Part shown: piece after piece, positions 48,878-59,592 of the stretch
How positions within the stretch are numbered: the stretch's first letter is position 1
Layout: each line of letters opens with the position of its first letter
Source of the DNA: Fagopyrum homotropicum
Lineage: Eukaryota > Streptophyta > Magnoliopsida > Caryophyllales > Polygonaceae
Reading direction: 5' to 3'
DNA length: 64,000 nt
Assembly: GCA_033239125.1 (NCBI GenBank)
Contig: BSWB01000004.1
Location: 34,097,501-34,161,500 of the forward strand
Program-made: the position numbers and the translations under genes
Notes under the pieces: generated by a model
Told to the model about the DNA's origin: nothing
The model's input: only the letters and a program-made list of their open reading frames with translations
The model's database searches: none

Positions 48878-51800
48878 TCATCTTCCAGGGATATACTTGG
48901 GTCGTAATTCGCTGAGCACTTCTGTGTATTCAATGGGTGTGGCATTGCTAAGAAATACTTCATCCCATGTTCTGCGAATATCTGTTTTAAGGAGGTTAGT
49001 TAAAACTTGAAATTTGTGGCTTTACATATTTAGGCAATTTATACATACCAGCTTTCTCTGTTGCAGGAAGGCACATGATGAGCATGTCAAATCTGGAGAT
49101 TTTTGTTAAGTTTTTCAGATACTTAATTGCCAACTCCGATTCATCACTGCCACGATAAAACAAAACACATAATTTAGAGGGGACTTCAGAACTTGGAATC
49201 AAGATATGGATCCAAAAACTGAAAGAGTCAGCCAGTCAGGTAAGCAATTAATCATTTACATGAAAATCGATGCAAGACACTTGATAACGTCCACCAATAT
49301 GTTGACGGACAAGGCATTCTTGAAGATCTGAGGCAAAGCTTCGGGAGGTGTAACCTAACCAATAAAAAAGTACTGCAACTAGAATTAGCATACAAGAAAG
49401 ATATAACAAACTATAAACCAAGTAACGGTTGGGTATACACTAGAATAAATGAATTCATGCAAATTGCTACGATAAATACTAAAAACCTTTAGAAGTTCTG
49501 TCTGTAGAGAACGGTCACCACAAAACCCTTTCCAGTACGCCTCAAATTGATATGCTGAATTAGGTGGGCTAATGGTTTTTGCAGCTTCAGACATAGCTCG
49601 GGATGCAGCTCGGATAGCAAGCTCATGCACTGACGGAGGTAGTCCTTGTTTGCTAGCTTTTGCTTTCCTCTGTGAAGGACAGTTTTAAAAGATTAGGAAC
49701 ATAAAGAGCATTATGTGAAGGTCAACTTTAAAAGACAGATGCAACATTTTGTAGAACCTAATCATAAGCAAGAGAACATATTCCATCTAGATTAGCATGT
49801 ATCGACTGCAAAAGCATCATATAAGAGCTGCAGTTTTCGAAGACATGGACGATTCAAATACTAATTAGAGGATATAGAACACCTTATCAATCAAAGCAAC
49901 CAACGCTGAGTTATCAAAGAAACAACTGAACTGAAGTTTGACATATCAAGTATGAGGTATGTCAAGCTACTCACCCTTTCCTTTATGCACAATAAAACAG
50001 TAACAGATATATAGCATTTATATTTTACATTCTTAAATTACTGTTGTATTTTAAGGATACAAAATTTTATCTTTAAAATCATTTTCCTTCTTATTGCCAG
50101 CTGACATCATATTTGTTGAAAAACAAACAAACCCTAACATACCGTTGGTGAAACAGAATCAGCTGTTCTTTCAACTGTCGTTTTTTGGGCACTTATGTCC
50201 CGAATGCCAACAGAACCCTTTGTGGTAGCCTGATCATTGAGAAACCAAAAAATATTTACAGAAATGAAAATATCTACGAAAATAAAATAATAACGACACT
50301 ATGTATTTACCGTTTTGGTGTCAGGCATTTCAATGACACCTCCCTTCTTACTGCCATCAGGGACTGGATGGATACCTTTTGCATTTCCATTAGAGTCTGC
50401 TGTATTTTCAACAACTTTCCCAGTGTGTGGAGAGCTCCTACCAGCACCAGATACTTTTTGGAGGATTGCCTATATTAATTATTATAGGTCATGATAAACA
50501 CCATCAAAACTGCAGTTACCACAAAAGCACAACTGCCAATCTAGTAACTCTAGTCACATTCAAATCATGCAGGACAAGCAAAGCAGCAGAATATATCATC
50601 TGATAAATCAGCACAAAAAGATTATCGATGAAGTATAGTGACCTGTTTTAAACAATTATTTCAGATATATATTTTCAATTTATCAAGTATATACAGAGAA
50701 AAATAAAGCACTGAATACAGTATAACTCAGCGACCAATTTACAAGTTTCAACCCAATATACAAAAAAACTGCATATTCATGATTCTCCAACCATCGGATT
50801 TACTAGACCTCCTCCCAATGCTTGACATGCTCCAACATTTCCTAGTAAAACTTCTAACATCATGTAACTAACGACCACTATAATTTGGACAATAACAATG
50901 CTTATCTGCATTTACATCAGTTATTTGTAAGCGCCCTAAACCATGGTACAATTTTATCCTGACCGCAAACTCTGGTCAATAACCAACCTCATTTTGCACT
51001 TGCCATCTTCTATTTATGAACACCTATACATCGTATTTCCTTCTTCCATCTTAAGTTCCTAAATTCTAACCTCTACTGGACCTGTTGTGCTTAACACTAA
51101 TGTAAAAGTTATGTTCCATGCAACTCCGTGGAGAGAGAAAACAACACCAACAACCAATAAAGGATCGAAGAGAGCAGGAATCAGCTAGGAAACATCCAAA
51201 TTTGAGCAAGGCAAATCTTTTGTCCTACCAGTAGTGTTCATTTAATCATAAACATGTTAACAGATGAAATAACACTAAATGCATATAATGTTAAAGGAAA
51301 ACAAAACAGGTTAAAACTAGTATGTGTAAGATCATGAAGTTGCTCTGATTTCAAAACAGGGATTGATAACTGCATGACCAAAATAAACCACCTAAAGGTA
51401 GACGTAAGATCATGAAGCAAACTATGACCGAAAGATCAAAGCAAAAACTAAAGTTTACAGCTAGAAAATTTGGACGTGGACCTAACATCAAATTCTTTAA
51501 CTTATGATGATAAATTCAAGAAGGAGAAGCTAAAGAAGCAAGTTCTACCATGTTTATTTAGTATGCAGCTAGCATGAAGCTTACTCCAGATATAATAGCA
51601 TATGGAAAGATACATGCAAAAATCAGCATTACCTTCTCAAGCAATGATTTGATTTCAACACTCTGCTTCTTGATGTCCTGGTTATTAGGCTCCAACCTCA
51701 GGGCTAACTGAACATCTGTGAACAATAATAGTCATTAAAAAGTATGTCAATGACCTAATCTATCATCATAGATCGACTTCCCAAGTTTAAAACAATACTT

Positions 51801-53290
51801 TAGTTTAGTGGTGTATATTACCATCCAGGGCTTCTTTAAGATTTCCGAGCTCTTTCCTTGCTGTTGCTCGACGTGAATATGCTTTTATGTAGCGGTCATC
51901 TAAATTTAGGGCCTCTGTACAGTCAGCTTCAGCTTCTTGGAACCTACAACAACCAGAAGTGAAATAGCATTACTAATGAATAAATGTGAAACACAAATAA
52001 GTACATTATGGCCATAAATATTCTTCATATACAAGAATAGCATGTAAAATATATAGTAAATCATGTGAAACACAAATAAGTACATTCTGACCATAAACAT
52101 TCTTCATATACAAGAATAGGATGTAAATATATACGTTGTATTATTTAACTTGCCTTTTCACTTTGAGATAAGCCATTGCTCTATTTGCATAAGCAACAGC
52201 TGTTGGAGACAGAGCAATGCTTCTGGAATAACAGTCAATAGCTTCATTAAATTTCTTTTGCTTAAAATATTCATTACCCTGTAAAAAGGCAAATCCAACT
52301 TTAGGCTTCCATTAGACGAAATTACCCATTTGAAGTAGTTACGAAAAGAATGGAAGATACATACCAGTTCTTTCTCAGAGTTAGCATCAACAAAGGTCTC
52401 TTCAATCATATACTTGCTTGGTAAATTACTCAGGCCACTATAATTCGACTTATATTTATCATTATCACTCAAATAATCAGCTGCACTTCTGCTAAGAGCA
52501 TGCCTCTCATCAATCTGAGTAAAATAGAAAAAAATGCGGGATTGTCAATATCTATGAAGGATACACCAAATTACAGACAAGATTTAGCATTAGTCATCAT
52601 CAGAAACATCCTCCACTAACTGTTGCGGGTCGGTGCCTTCTGCAAATTCTCGCACCCAAGGTATCAGGTAAAAGGGATCTGATATGTGGTGAGAAAATTG
52701 CATAGAACTTTTACACATGCAAAAATATATAAGCTCATGGAATTCGTGGCAGAAAAACATAAATTGTATTTCACAGTTTGTTATAGATGCACTACTGCCA
52801 ATCATGTATTTTCAAGATGACCCATGCAGTATACCAAACAATAAAAGTACAGCTAAAAAAGAACTCAACTTCATATCTAGCACAGACTACTGTTTAGAAG
52901 TTCAAAAAACAACAACAAGATGAATCTTATCCTCTAAATTATAGAGCAGGACTCGACGATATGAAAACATGTCCAAGAGCATAACGAGCATTACCAATTT
53001 CCCCTTTCCAGAAGCCTGAGGTTTGACTTTGACCTTCTTATCTTTATCCTTAACGGATAGTTCCCAATCTTGCAGGTCATTCAAAAACCCTTGATAATTC
53101 TAAAATCACAAAGCAGCAATAATCAATACCGAAAAACAAACGTTTTGAGTTGAACCGCCAAAAGAAAAAAGAGTAAATATACTAAAGCGGCTAAATTTCC
53201 CACATAGCAATATTATTGCGAAGGTCGGCTTAGGAACTGTAACCTAAATTGCCAAAAAAAAAAGCATGGATGAGAGTGCGACTTTACCAT
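48878..53290 (-). CDS. RPAP3-like: RPAP3/SPAG1-like TPR co-chaperone (R2TP complex)
   Basis: Twelve exons join in phase on the minus strand: 53290-53288, 53099-52995, 52514-52365, 52278-52154, 51943-51822, 51715-51633, 50469-50311, 50229-50143, 49669-49487, 49354-49260, 49146-49049 and 48981-48878, giving 437 residues. The N-terminus NYQGFLNDLQDWELS is typical of plant RPAP3-like proteins. Three TPR repeats (about 84-195: GNEYFKQKKFNEAIDCYSRS, FQEAEADCTEALNLD, KEALDDVQLALRLEP) would bind the C-termini of HSP90/HSP70. The C-terminal half (about 290-420) is the RPAP3_C domain (AYQFEAYWKGFCGD, LAIKYLKNLTKI, IRRTWDEVF), which contacts RuvBL1/2 in R2TP. The role is assembly of RNA polymerases, snoRNPs and PIKK kinases in the cytoplasm and nucleus (family knowledge). 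All introns are GT-AG except that after exon 4, which has a GC donor. The coding part of exon 1 is only the ATG. No stops or shifts; it appears functional. Confidence 0.9.
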
Positions 53291-53913
53291 CTTAATGACT
53301 GGTTGAGACTTGAAGGGCTCAGCAAGATGAAAGGCGATGGGAGATGAGCACGTTTTACTTCCTTCTTCAGATTGAGAGCTTGAATATTGGCGACGGCGGA
53401 GAAGAAGTGAAAACTGATCTCAATTCGCAATTAGCAACAGTATTTTTGCAGTGGGTTGGGAAGGAAAGGGGAAGAAAACTGGAGAAAGAAGAGTCCAGGC
53501 CCTTTCTACTCCACGGGAAAACTAGTTTACTTTAATCTGTTTTAATTAAAAATACGGAGTATTTTTTTTGTAAACGTTATAATTTACTTTATTTTGTAAA
53601 ATATTGTACAGTATTTCTTTTATTAGGGTTAATTAGATAAATAGGCTTTTTTTATTTTATTGTATAGTATTTAGGTTTTTTCTAGTTTTCTATTTAATAA
53701 ATACTAGTGTGGACACGCGCGCCGTGACTTATACTCGTAAATTATGTTGGTTAATGGTTAAGATAATATTTTATTGAAATGACTTGTAAAATTTGTAGTA
53801 TTCTCTTTTCCGAAAACCCAATAAGTGTAGGAAAATCTAAAAATTTGAATATTATCCATGATCGAACACCCCAAAGAATGATATCCATTTTCGAACACCC
53901 CCTAAGAATTTTA
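53291..53913. other. Upstream region of the RPAP3-like gene with a transposon-end relic
   Basis: Contains the 5' leader and promoter side of the minus-strand gene. At 53624-53710 (AGGGTTAATTAGATAAATAG...GGCTTTTTT) it matches the left end of the unit at 31408, without the rest of that element. No further gene is seen. Confidence 0.55.
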
Positions 53914-54061
53914 TCAGATTATGATCAAGATTAGCTTATTGAAACCTTGAATCACATTAACATTAGACCAATTAAGTTCCATCATAATCAGATTATAATC
54001 AAAATTAGCTTATTGAAACCTTGAAGCACATTAACATTAGACTAATTAAGTTCCATCATAA
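53914..54061. repeat. 74-bp tandem duplication
   Basis: Two adjacent copies of a 74-bp unit beginning TCAGATTATGATCAAGATTA (53914) and TCAGATTATAATCAAAATTA (53988), differing at a handful of bases. Confidence 0.9.
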
Positions 54062-56455
54062 TCACCAGTCTCTGTTTGTTGTGCATGAAACCATCAACCC
54101 AACACTTTCATCAGTCGAACATATAACACCAAACTTCGATTTTTACAAATAAATCCTAGAAAATAGAAATTCTTATTTCACCAAGTGCCCATTCCAACTC
54201 TTAGCCTCTTTGACACGTGCTGAGACTTGCAAGAAAAGTCGGTGGATGTCTGGGAGGTGAGATGTGGCGAGAGACGCAATGAGAGAGAGGCAGGTTGGTG
54301 CAGTGAGGCGGACTGGCGGAGGATGACAGACTGGTGAAGCGAAGTGGTGAGAGAGAGGCGTACAGAGGGAGGTGGAGGAGCGCATGGACGGTGGAGTGCA
54401 TAAGAGGCAGAGATGAATCTGTAAAGAAGAGAAAAAAAAATAAATGAGCGATTAAGGGTAAGCAATCTCATATATCTGATAAATAATTGAAATATTCCTA
54501 CAAATCACAATTTAAATCCAAACATAGTAGACACAAACATCTGACACAAATTACCTAGATCGGGTCGGATAAGTTAGCCGACTATCTATGATCCAAGTTC
54601 AAAGAATGCTCATCTTTATTAGTACTAATGTTTATATATCGCATACACGGATGATCAAGATCAACAACAATGATTTTTTAGCAACAAAGATAACAAATGA
54701 CATAAAAATCAGGATCTGAATCTGGGTGGTCGGGTTTCCCAACACAAACTACCCGGATCAGATATTTAAAAATCCTTCATCAAGGTAGTGAACTCAAGTA
54801 ACAAAGAAAAATGTGTGAAAAAAGAATCACAATTAAATATGATGTCTACACTATAAAAAAAAGTCCATCCTGCATGAATCCTAGTAATGCAACAAAGTAA
54901 AACTCACTCTTCAGAGGGCAACTAAAGCATGCGGCAATATCGATAGCATTCCAAACCTTGCAAACAACCAAAAAATAGGTTTAAATTTGCAAGGAACCCA
55001 TGGAAGGATTTTGAAAGCTTGATCTTCTGCAACCTCGACCACTTCCTTCACACAAGCTATAGGTAAAAAGGAAAGATCAATAATCAACCGAGAGAAACCC
55101 ACAATTCCTCCTCTAGTTTGAATTTTTGGGCCTCAAACCTAAGAGAGAATTGAAACAAAAGCAGAAAAGCGGACCTTTATGGTGAAATTCCAAGAAGTGG
55201 AAAGAGGTTCAAAATGTTTGTACGATTTTGAGCAATCAAGACACGGAGATAACCAACTCAAGGAGAAAACATGCAAGATTGTATATGTAAGATGAAATTT
55301 ACAATTAAACCGATTAGCTAGCTGAGACCACGAAACATTCCATAATGATCTGAAGACATGCATAAAGTAAACCTGAAAATGTTAACAAGAAAATCATCAG
55401 AAACTGGGAAATGACATGAAATTAAAAGAAAAAGAGGAGAATGAACCATTGGCAAGCTGTAGCGATCAACGAATAATGAAGGTATAAAAGTAAAAGCCAT
55501 CGATTATGCTTGGTATACTTACGAAAGGTTGCATAATATGCCACTGAATGCAATTACAGTCATTAGAATAGTGAATTCCAAATTTATTTATCAATCAAAT
55601 TAGCATATGTTAACCTAATAATGGTCTCAACTACCTATGCATGCCCTCCCAAGGTTCTTGCTAGTGACAGCTTGTTAGTTGTTTGATTGGTTGAAAACTC
55701 AAGTACTCGACCACTCCAAAGAAAGCCTCGGGAGGTGAAAGTGAAAAGAAAAAGAAGCTAGGAGCCAACCAATTCATAGACTATTTATCTCCCCGATCAA
55801 GATAAGACCTATTGGTCAAGAAAACCTAATGTGCGAGTTCGTATACGACATTTGGGAAGTTGAAACCAAAACACAATGCAATTTTTGCTCAATGTAACAA
55901 ATTAACTTAAGTAAAAATCCTTGTTCCTCCTACATAGAGAAGGGAAATTCAGCAAAAGATGTGACAAGCCCCAAATTCTTAGCTCAAAAAATTCCAAATC
56001 AATACAAAGAGAAAGGGGTAAAATTAAAATGAGCACTCACATGGCCTAGCAATTCGATCAAAAGATGCGGACATGTCTTCTAGTATTGATCAATCAAACA
56101 TCACCAACTAAACTCACTGCCTGCAAAAAGTAAAGGAACAAAAAAATAATATTACAATCAATACAACCAAATCTTTTGCGAACACAAATCTGCAGGGAAT
56201 CTAAAAACTCAAAACCCTAAACGACCTGAAGTTGCGGGTGCGGATCGCAAAACCTCTAAAAGAAGTGTTGAGCGTTGAGATCTGGGGCTCCTGGCTTTAG
56301 CAAACGCACTCAAACAACCACCTTCAAGCTCAAGAATCAACAGATCCATCGGCTTCACTTCAATTGATAAAAAAAGAGATTAAAGAATGAAGAAAAAATA
56401 AAAGAGAAGCTTCTACTTGTTCAACCAAATATCCGGGCGTCGCAAAAAGAGGAGC
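54062..56455. other. Unassigned region
   Basis: About 2.4 kb with no ORF I can assign. 54230-54420 is GAGAGAGGC-rich low complexity, producing the small Ser/His-rich ORFs there. 55000-55500 has a few exon-like stretches with acceptor- and donor-like sites on the minus strand but no recognisable protein. It may be transcribed non-coding sequence or the body of a gene-capturing transposon ending near 56930. Confidence 0.4.
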
Positions 56456-56458
56456 TTA

Positions 56459-56620
56459 CCTACAGAAATGGATATCTTTGATGCATACGACATCAAAAGT
56501 CTTGACCTCCTTAGGGCGCATGAGCAACGGAATGCCGCGACCGATGGAGACGACTGTGGCGATAGGTAGAGCAGTGTAAGGGACACCGCATACGACATCG
56601 AAAGGGGCGGGAGGAGAAGC
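56459..56620 (-). pseudogene. UMP synthase (orotate phosphoribosyltransferase) exon fragment
   Basis: On the minus strand 56620-56501 encodes PPAPFDVVCGVPYTALPIAT followed by VVSIGRGIPLLMRPKEVK, a highly conserved block of the orotate phosphoribosyltransferase half of plant UMP synthase, which makes OMP/UMP in de novo pyrimidine synthesis. After KEVK the homology stops and an unrelated tail (TFDVVCIKDIHFC) runs to a donor-like GTAAGC at 56458. The rest of the gene (N-terminal substrate region, PRPP loop, OMP decarboxylase half) was not found nearby. I interpret it as a captured or relic exon; a highly diverged gene spread over 54-57 kb is less likely. Confidence 0.7.
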
Positions 56621-56934
56621 CCCGATTCCCAATTCAAAGATCTGGATTGAGAAAATTTGGGGGATAGAAGAGAAGAGAAATTGTTTGATAGAGATGGAGA
56701 AGAAAAATAGGAACCGACAAAATATAAAAAACAAGCTTTCAGAAGAAGCCACAACGGGACTTCGAGAAGAAGACACGTGAAGTGGGGAAAGGTGAGTCAT
56801 CAAAATAAGGGCAAAAAAGGAATTTACGAAAATATTTAAGGGTACAAATGAAAAAAAAAAAGACAATAAGGGCAATGTGGGAATTCCCCTATTCATTTGG
56901 GGAACTCCCACATTTAGTGTAGTAAGGAGGGAAG

Positions 56935-57001
56935 TGTTCAAGTAAGGCCCATTATTCCGGTAAGGCCGTGCGGCCGTCTGTACGGCCGACACGTGTCCCG
57001 G

Positions 57002-57040
<39 letters not shown>

Positions 57041-57645
57041 GAGTAAAAGTAATAGTTCAAAACTTATTATGGAATAGTTCATAACTTATAAAAGGATAGT
57101 TCATGAATTATAATAGAATAGTTCATAGTGTAAAATTTATAAAGGATTGAAAGTAATAGTTCAAAACTTATTAAGTAATAGTTCATAACTTCTAAAAGGA
57201 TAGTTCATGAATTATAATAGAATAGTTCATAGTGCAAAATTTATAAAGGAGTGAAAGTAATAGTTCAAAACTTATTATGGGATAGTTCATGAATTATAAT
57301 AGAATAGTTCATGAATTATAATAGAATAGTTTAAAGTGCAAAAATTTATAAAGGAGTGAAAGTAATAGTTCAAAACTTATTATGAGATAGTTCATGAATT
57401 ATAATAGAATAGTTCATGGATTATATTAAAAAGTAATAGTTCATGGATTATATGAGAATAGTTCAAAGTTTATAGGATAATAGTGCATAAATTATAACAT
57501 GGTAGTTCAAATAAATTTTCATTAGTTTCCGGAAAAAAAAAATCGTTTCAGAAAAGAGAAAAAAAAAAAAAAAAAATTCGGGACATGTGTCGCCCTGTCG
57601 TACGGCCGTACCGCCGTACCGCAATAAAGCAACCGTACCTGAACA
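56935..57645. mobile_element. TGTTCA-ended element, copy 2
   Basis: 711 bp. The left end TGTTCAAGTAAGGCCC...CCGACACGTGTCC and the inverted right end TGTTCAGGTACGG...CGACACATGTCC match the ends of copy 1 (32619-43572). The interior is a poly-T run and tandem ATAGTTCAAAACTTATTATG / ATAGTTCATGAATTATAATA words. No transposase. Confidence 0.7.
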
Positions 57646-58228
57646 TTTACCGTAGTAAGGATACCTCATGATTTTTTTAACACTTTCATTTAATGGTAAG
57701 GTAAAACTAACTAACCCTTCTATTAAAAATGAAAGAATCTTTGATGTTTGTTATATAAATTTTGATTTTAATTATTGAATTTGTTTTTTATTATATTTTA
57801 TTTTATTTCTCTTTTTATTTTCTGTTTCATATCGGACATTTACAAATCGGACATTTTACGTACCGAACATTTACATACCGGACATTTACGTACCGGACAT
57901 TTTACATACCTAAAGTTCATAACAAAATTTTTCATACCGGAAATTCATACAGAAGTTTTTTATACCGGAAGTATATACCGAAATTTTTTATACCGGAAGT
58001 TCATAACGAAGTTTTTCATACCGGAAGTTCATACCGAAATTTTTTATACCGGAAGTTCATACCGAAAGTTCATACCGAAAGTTCATAACGAAATTTTTCA
58101 TACCGGAAGTTCATACCGAAAATTCATACCGAAAGTTCATACCGGAAGTTCCTACCAAAAGTTCATACCTGAAGTTCGTAACGAAGTTTTTCATACCGAA
58201 TTTTTTTATACCGGAAGTTCATACCGGA

Positions 58229-58530
58229 AGAGTGACTCCTCCCTTTTTATTTATAATCAAGGATCTGACACTGCCTATATGCTTCTGTATGTCGATGACA
58301 TTGTCCTTACGGCTTCTTCTGACGCCTTGCGCAAGCATCTGATACAGCTTCTGAGTAAGGAATTTCCCTTAAAGATTTAGGCCCCTTGTCATATTTCTTG
58401 GGCATTTTTGTTCGTCGGACATCCACTGGCTTATTTCTGTCACAGTATAAATATGCTCGCGAAATTGTTGAAAGAGCAAAGATGTCTAACTGCAAACCCT
58501 CTGCTACCCCGGCTGAGACGTTTGTCAAGT
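58229..58530 (+). pseudogene. copia reverse-transcriptase fragment, forward copy
   Basis: Encodes DSSLFIYNQGSDTAYMLLYV followed by DDIVLTASSDALRKHL, the catalytic YVDD region of a copia reverse transcriptase. After a one-base slip at about 58374 it reads GPLSYFLGIFVRRTSTGLFL and further connection-domain sequence to about 58540. It belongs to a different copia lineage from element B (YVDDIVLTASS here, YIDDILFGATN there). Not functional. Confidence 0.85.
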
Positions 58531-58548
58531 TAAGCGCTTCATAAAAGA

Positions 58549-58760
58549 TAAATAAGCTAGTGGATGTCCGACGAACAAAAATGCCCAAGAAATATGACAA
58601 GGGGCCTAATTCTTTAAGGGAAATTCCTTACTCAGAAGCTGTATCAGATGCTTGCGCAAGGCGTCAGAAGAAGCCGTAAGGACAATGTCATCGACATACA
58701 GAAGCATATAGACAGTGTCAGATCCTTGATTATAAATAAAAAGGGAGGAGTCACTCATAC
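58549..58760 (-). pseudogene. copia reverse-transcriptase fragment, inverted copy
   Basis: A minus-strand duplicate of 58229-58437 sharing the same frame-breaking deletion. With the forward copy it forms an inverted repeat with ~210-nt arms and a ~110-nt loop. Confidence 0.85.
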
Positions 58761-59592
58761 CAGAAGTTATTACCGAAAATTCATACCGGAAGTTCATAAC
58801 GAAGTTTTTCATACCGAAAGTTCATACCGAAAATTTTTATACCGGAAGTTCATACCAAAAGTTCATACCGGAAGTTCATACCGAAAGTTCATACCGGAAG
58901 TTCATACCGAAATTTTTTATACCGGAAGTTCATACCGAAATTTCATACCAGAAGTTCATACCGTTCATACCGGAAGTTCATACCGAAAGTTCATAACGCA
59001 ATTTTTCATACCGGAAGTTCATACCGAAATTTTTATACCGGAAGTTCATACCGTTCATACAGGAAGTTCATAACAGAATTTTTCATACCGGAAGTTCATA
59101 CCGAAATTTTTTTATACCGAAAGTTCATATCGTATGTAAATGATGTTTACACTAGTAAATTCACAACCTTTGCTCGCTCAGGGTGATGCTGACAGTGGTC
59201 TTGATCGTCTTTGGGCAAAGAAGAAGGTTATACCATTTTTAGAGACATTTTTGTTGCTTCAAGGTTGATACCTGAATGTAGCGTTTTGCTCATACCATTT
59301 TTATAACTTCCGGTATGTAATATCCGGTATGTAATTCTTAATTCTAAACTATGACATAAAATCAGTTTGTTTGGTATAACTTCCGGTATGATAACTTCCG
59401 GTATGATAACTTCCGGTATGATAACTTCTGGTAAGATAACTTCCGATATGATAACTTCCGGTATGATAACTTCCAGTATGATATGATAATTTTCGGTATG
59501 ATAACTTCCGGTATGATTACTTCCGGTATGATAACTTCCGGTATGTGAACTACCGGTATGTGAAGCTCCGGTATGTGAACTTTCGGTATGTG

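Larger units (their letters stand above)
57655..59592. mobile_element. Composite minisatellite element with copia RT hairpin
   Basis: 57660-57830 is the inverted equivalent of the right end of the unit at 31408-32606 (TTTAACACTTTCATTTAATG...). Then come CATACCGGAAGTT minisatellites (57840-58230 and 58757-59130) on the plus strand and the opposite orientation CTTCCGGTATGATAA at 59320-59590. Between them sit two inverted copies of a copia reverse-transcriptase fragment (58229-58437, 58549-58760). The long Tyr/Arg/Phe-rich ORFs here are translations of the minisatellite. Confidence 0.6.

Noticed and set aside
52590..52694. Possible extra exon of the RPAP3-like gene reading SDPFYLIPWVREFAEG
   Set aside because: It has an acceptor-like site but is out of phase with exon 2 (phase 0 gives a stop), and exons 2 and 3 join perfectly without it.
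54178..54471. Minus-strand ORF of 97 codons rich in Ser, Leu and His
   Set aside because: Arises from a GAGAGAGGC low-complexity stretch and is open in three frames.
57762..59073. Long ORFs rich in Tyr, Arg, Phe and Ile (also 61788-62331 minus)
   Set aside because: Pure products of the CTTCCGGTATG minisatellite, open in several frames, with no domain except the embedded reverse-transcriptase fragment.
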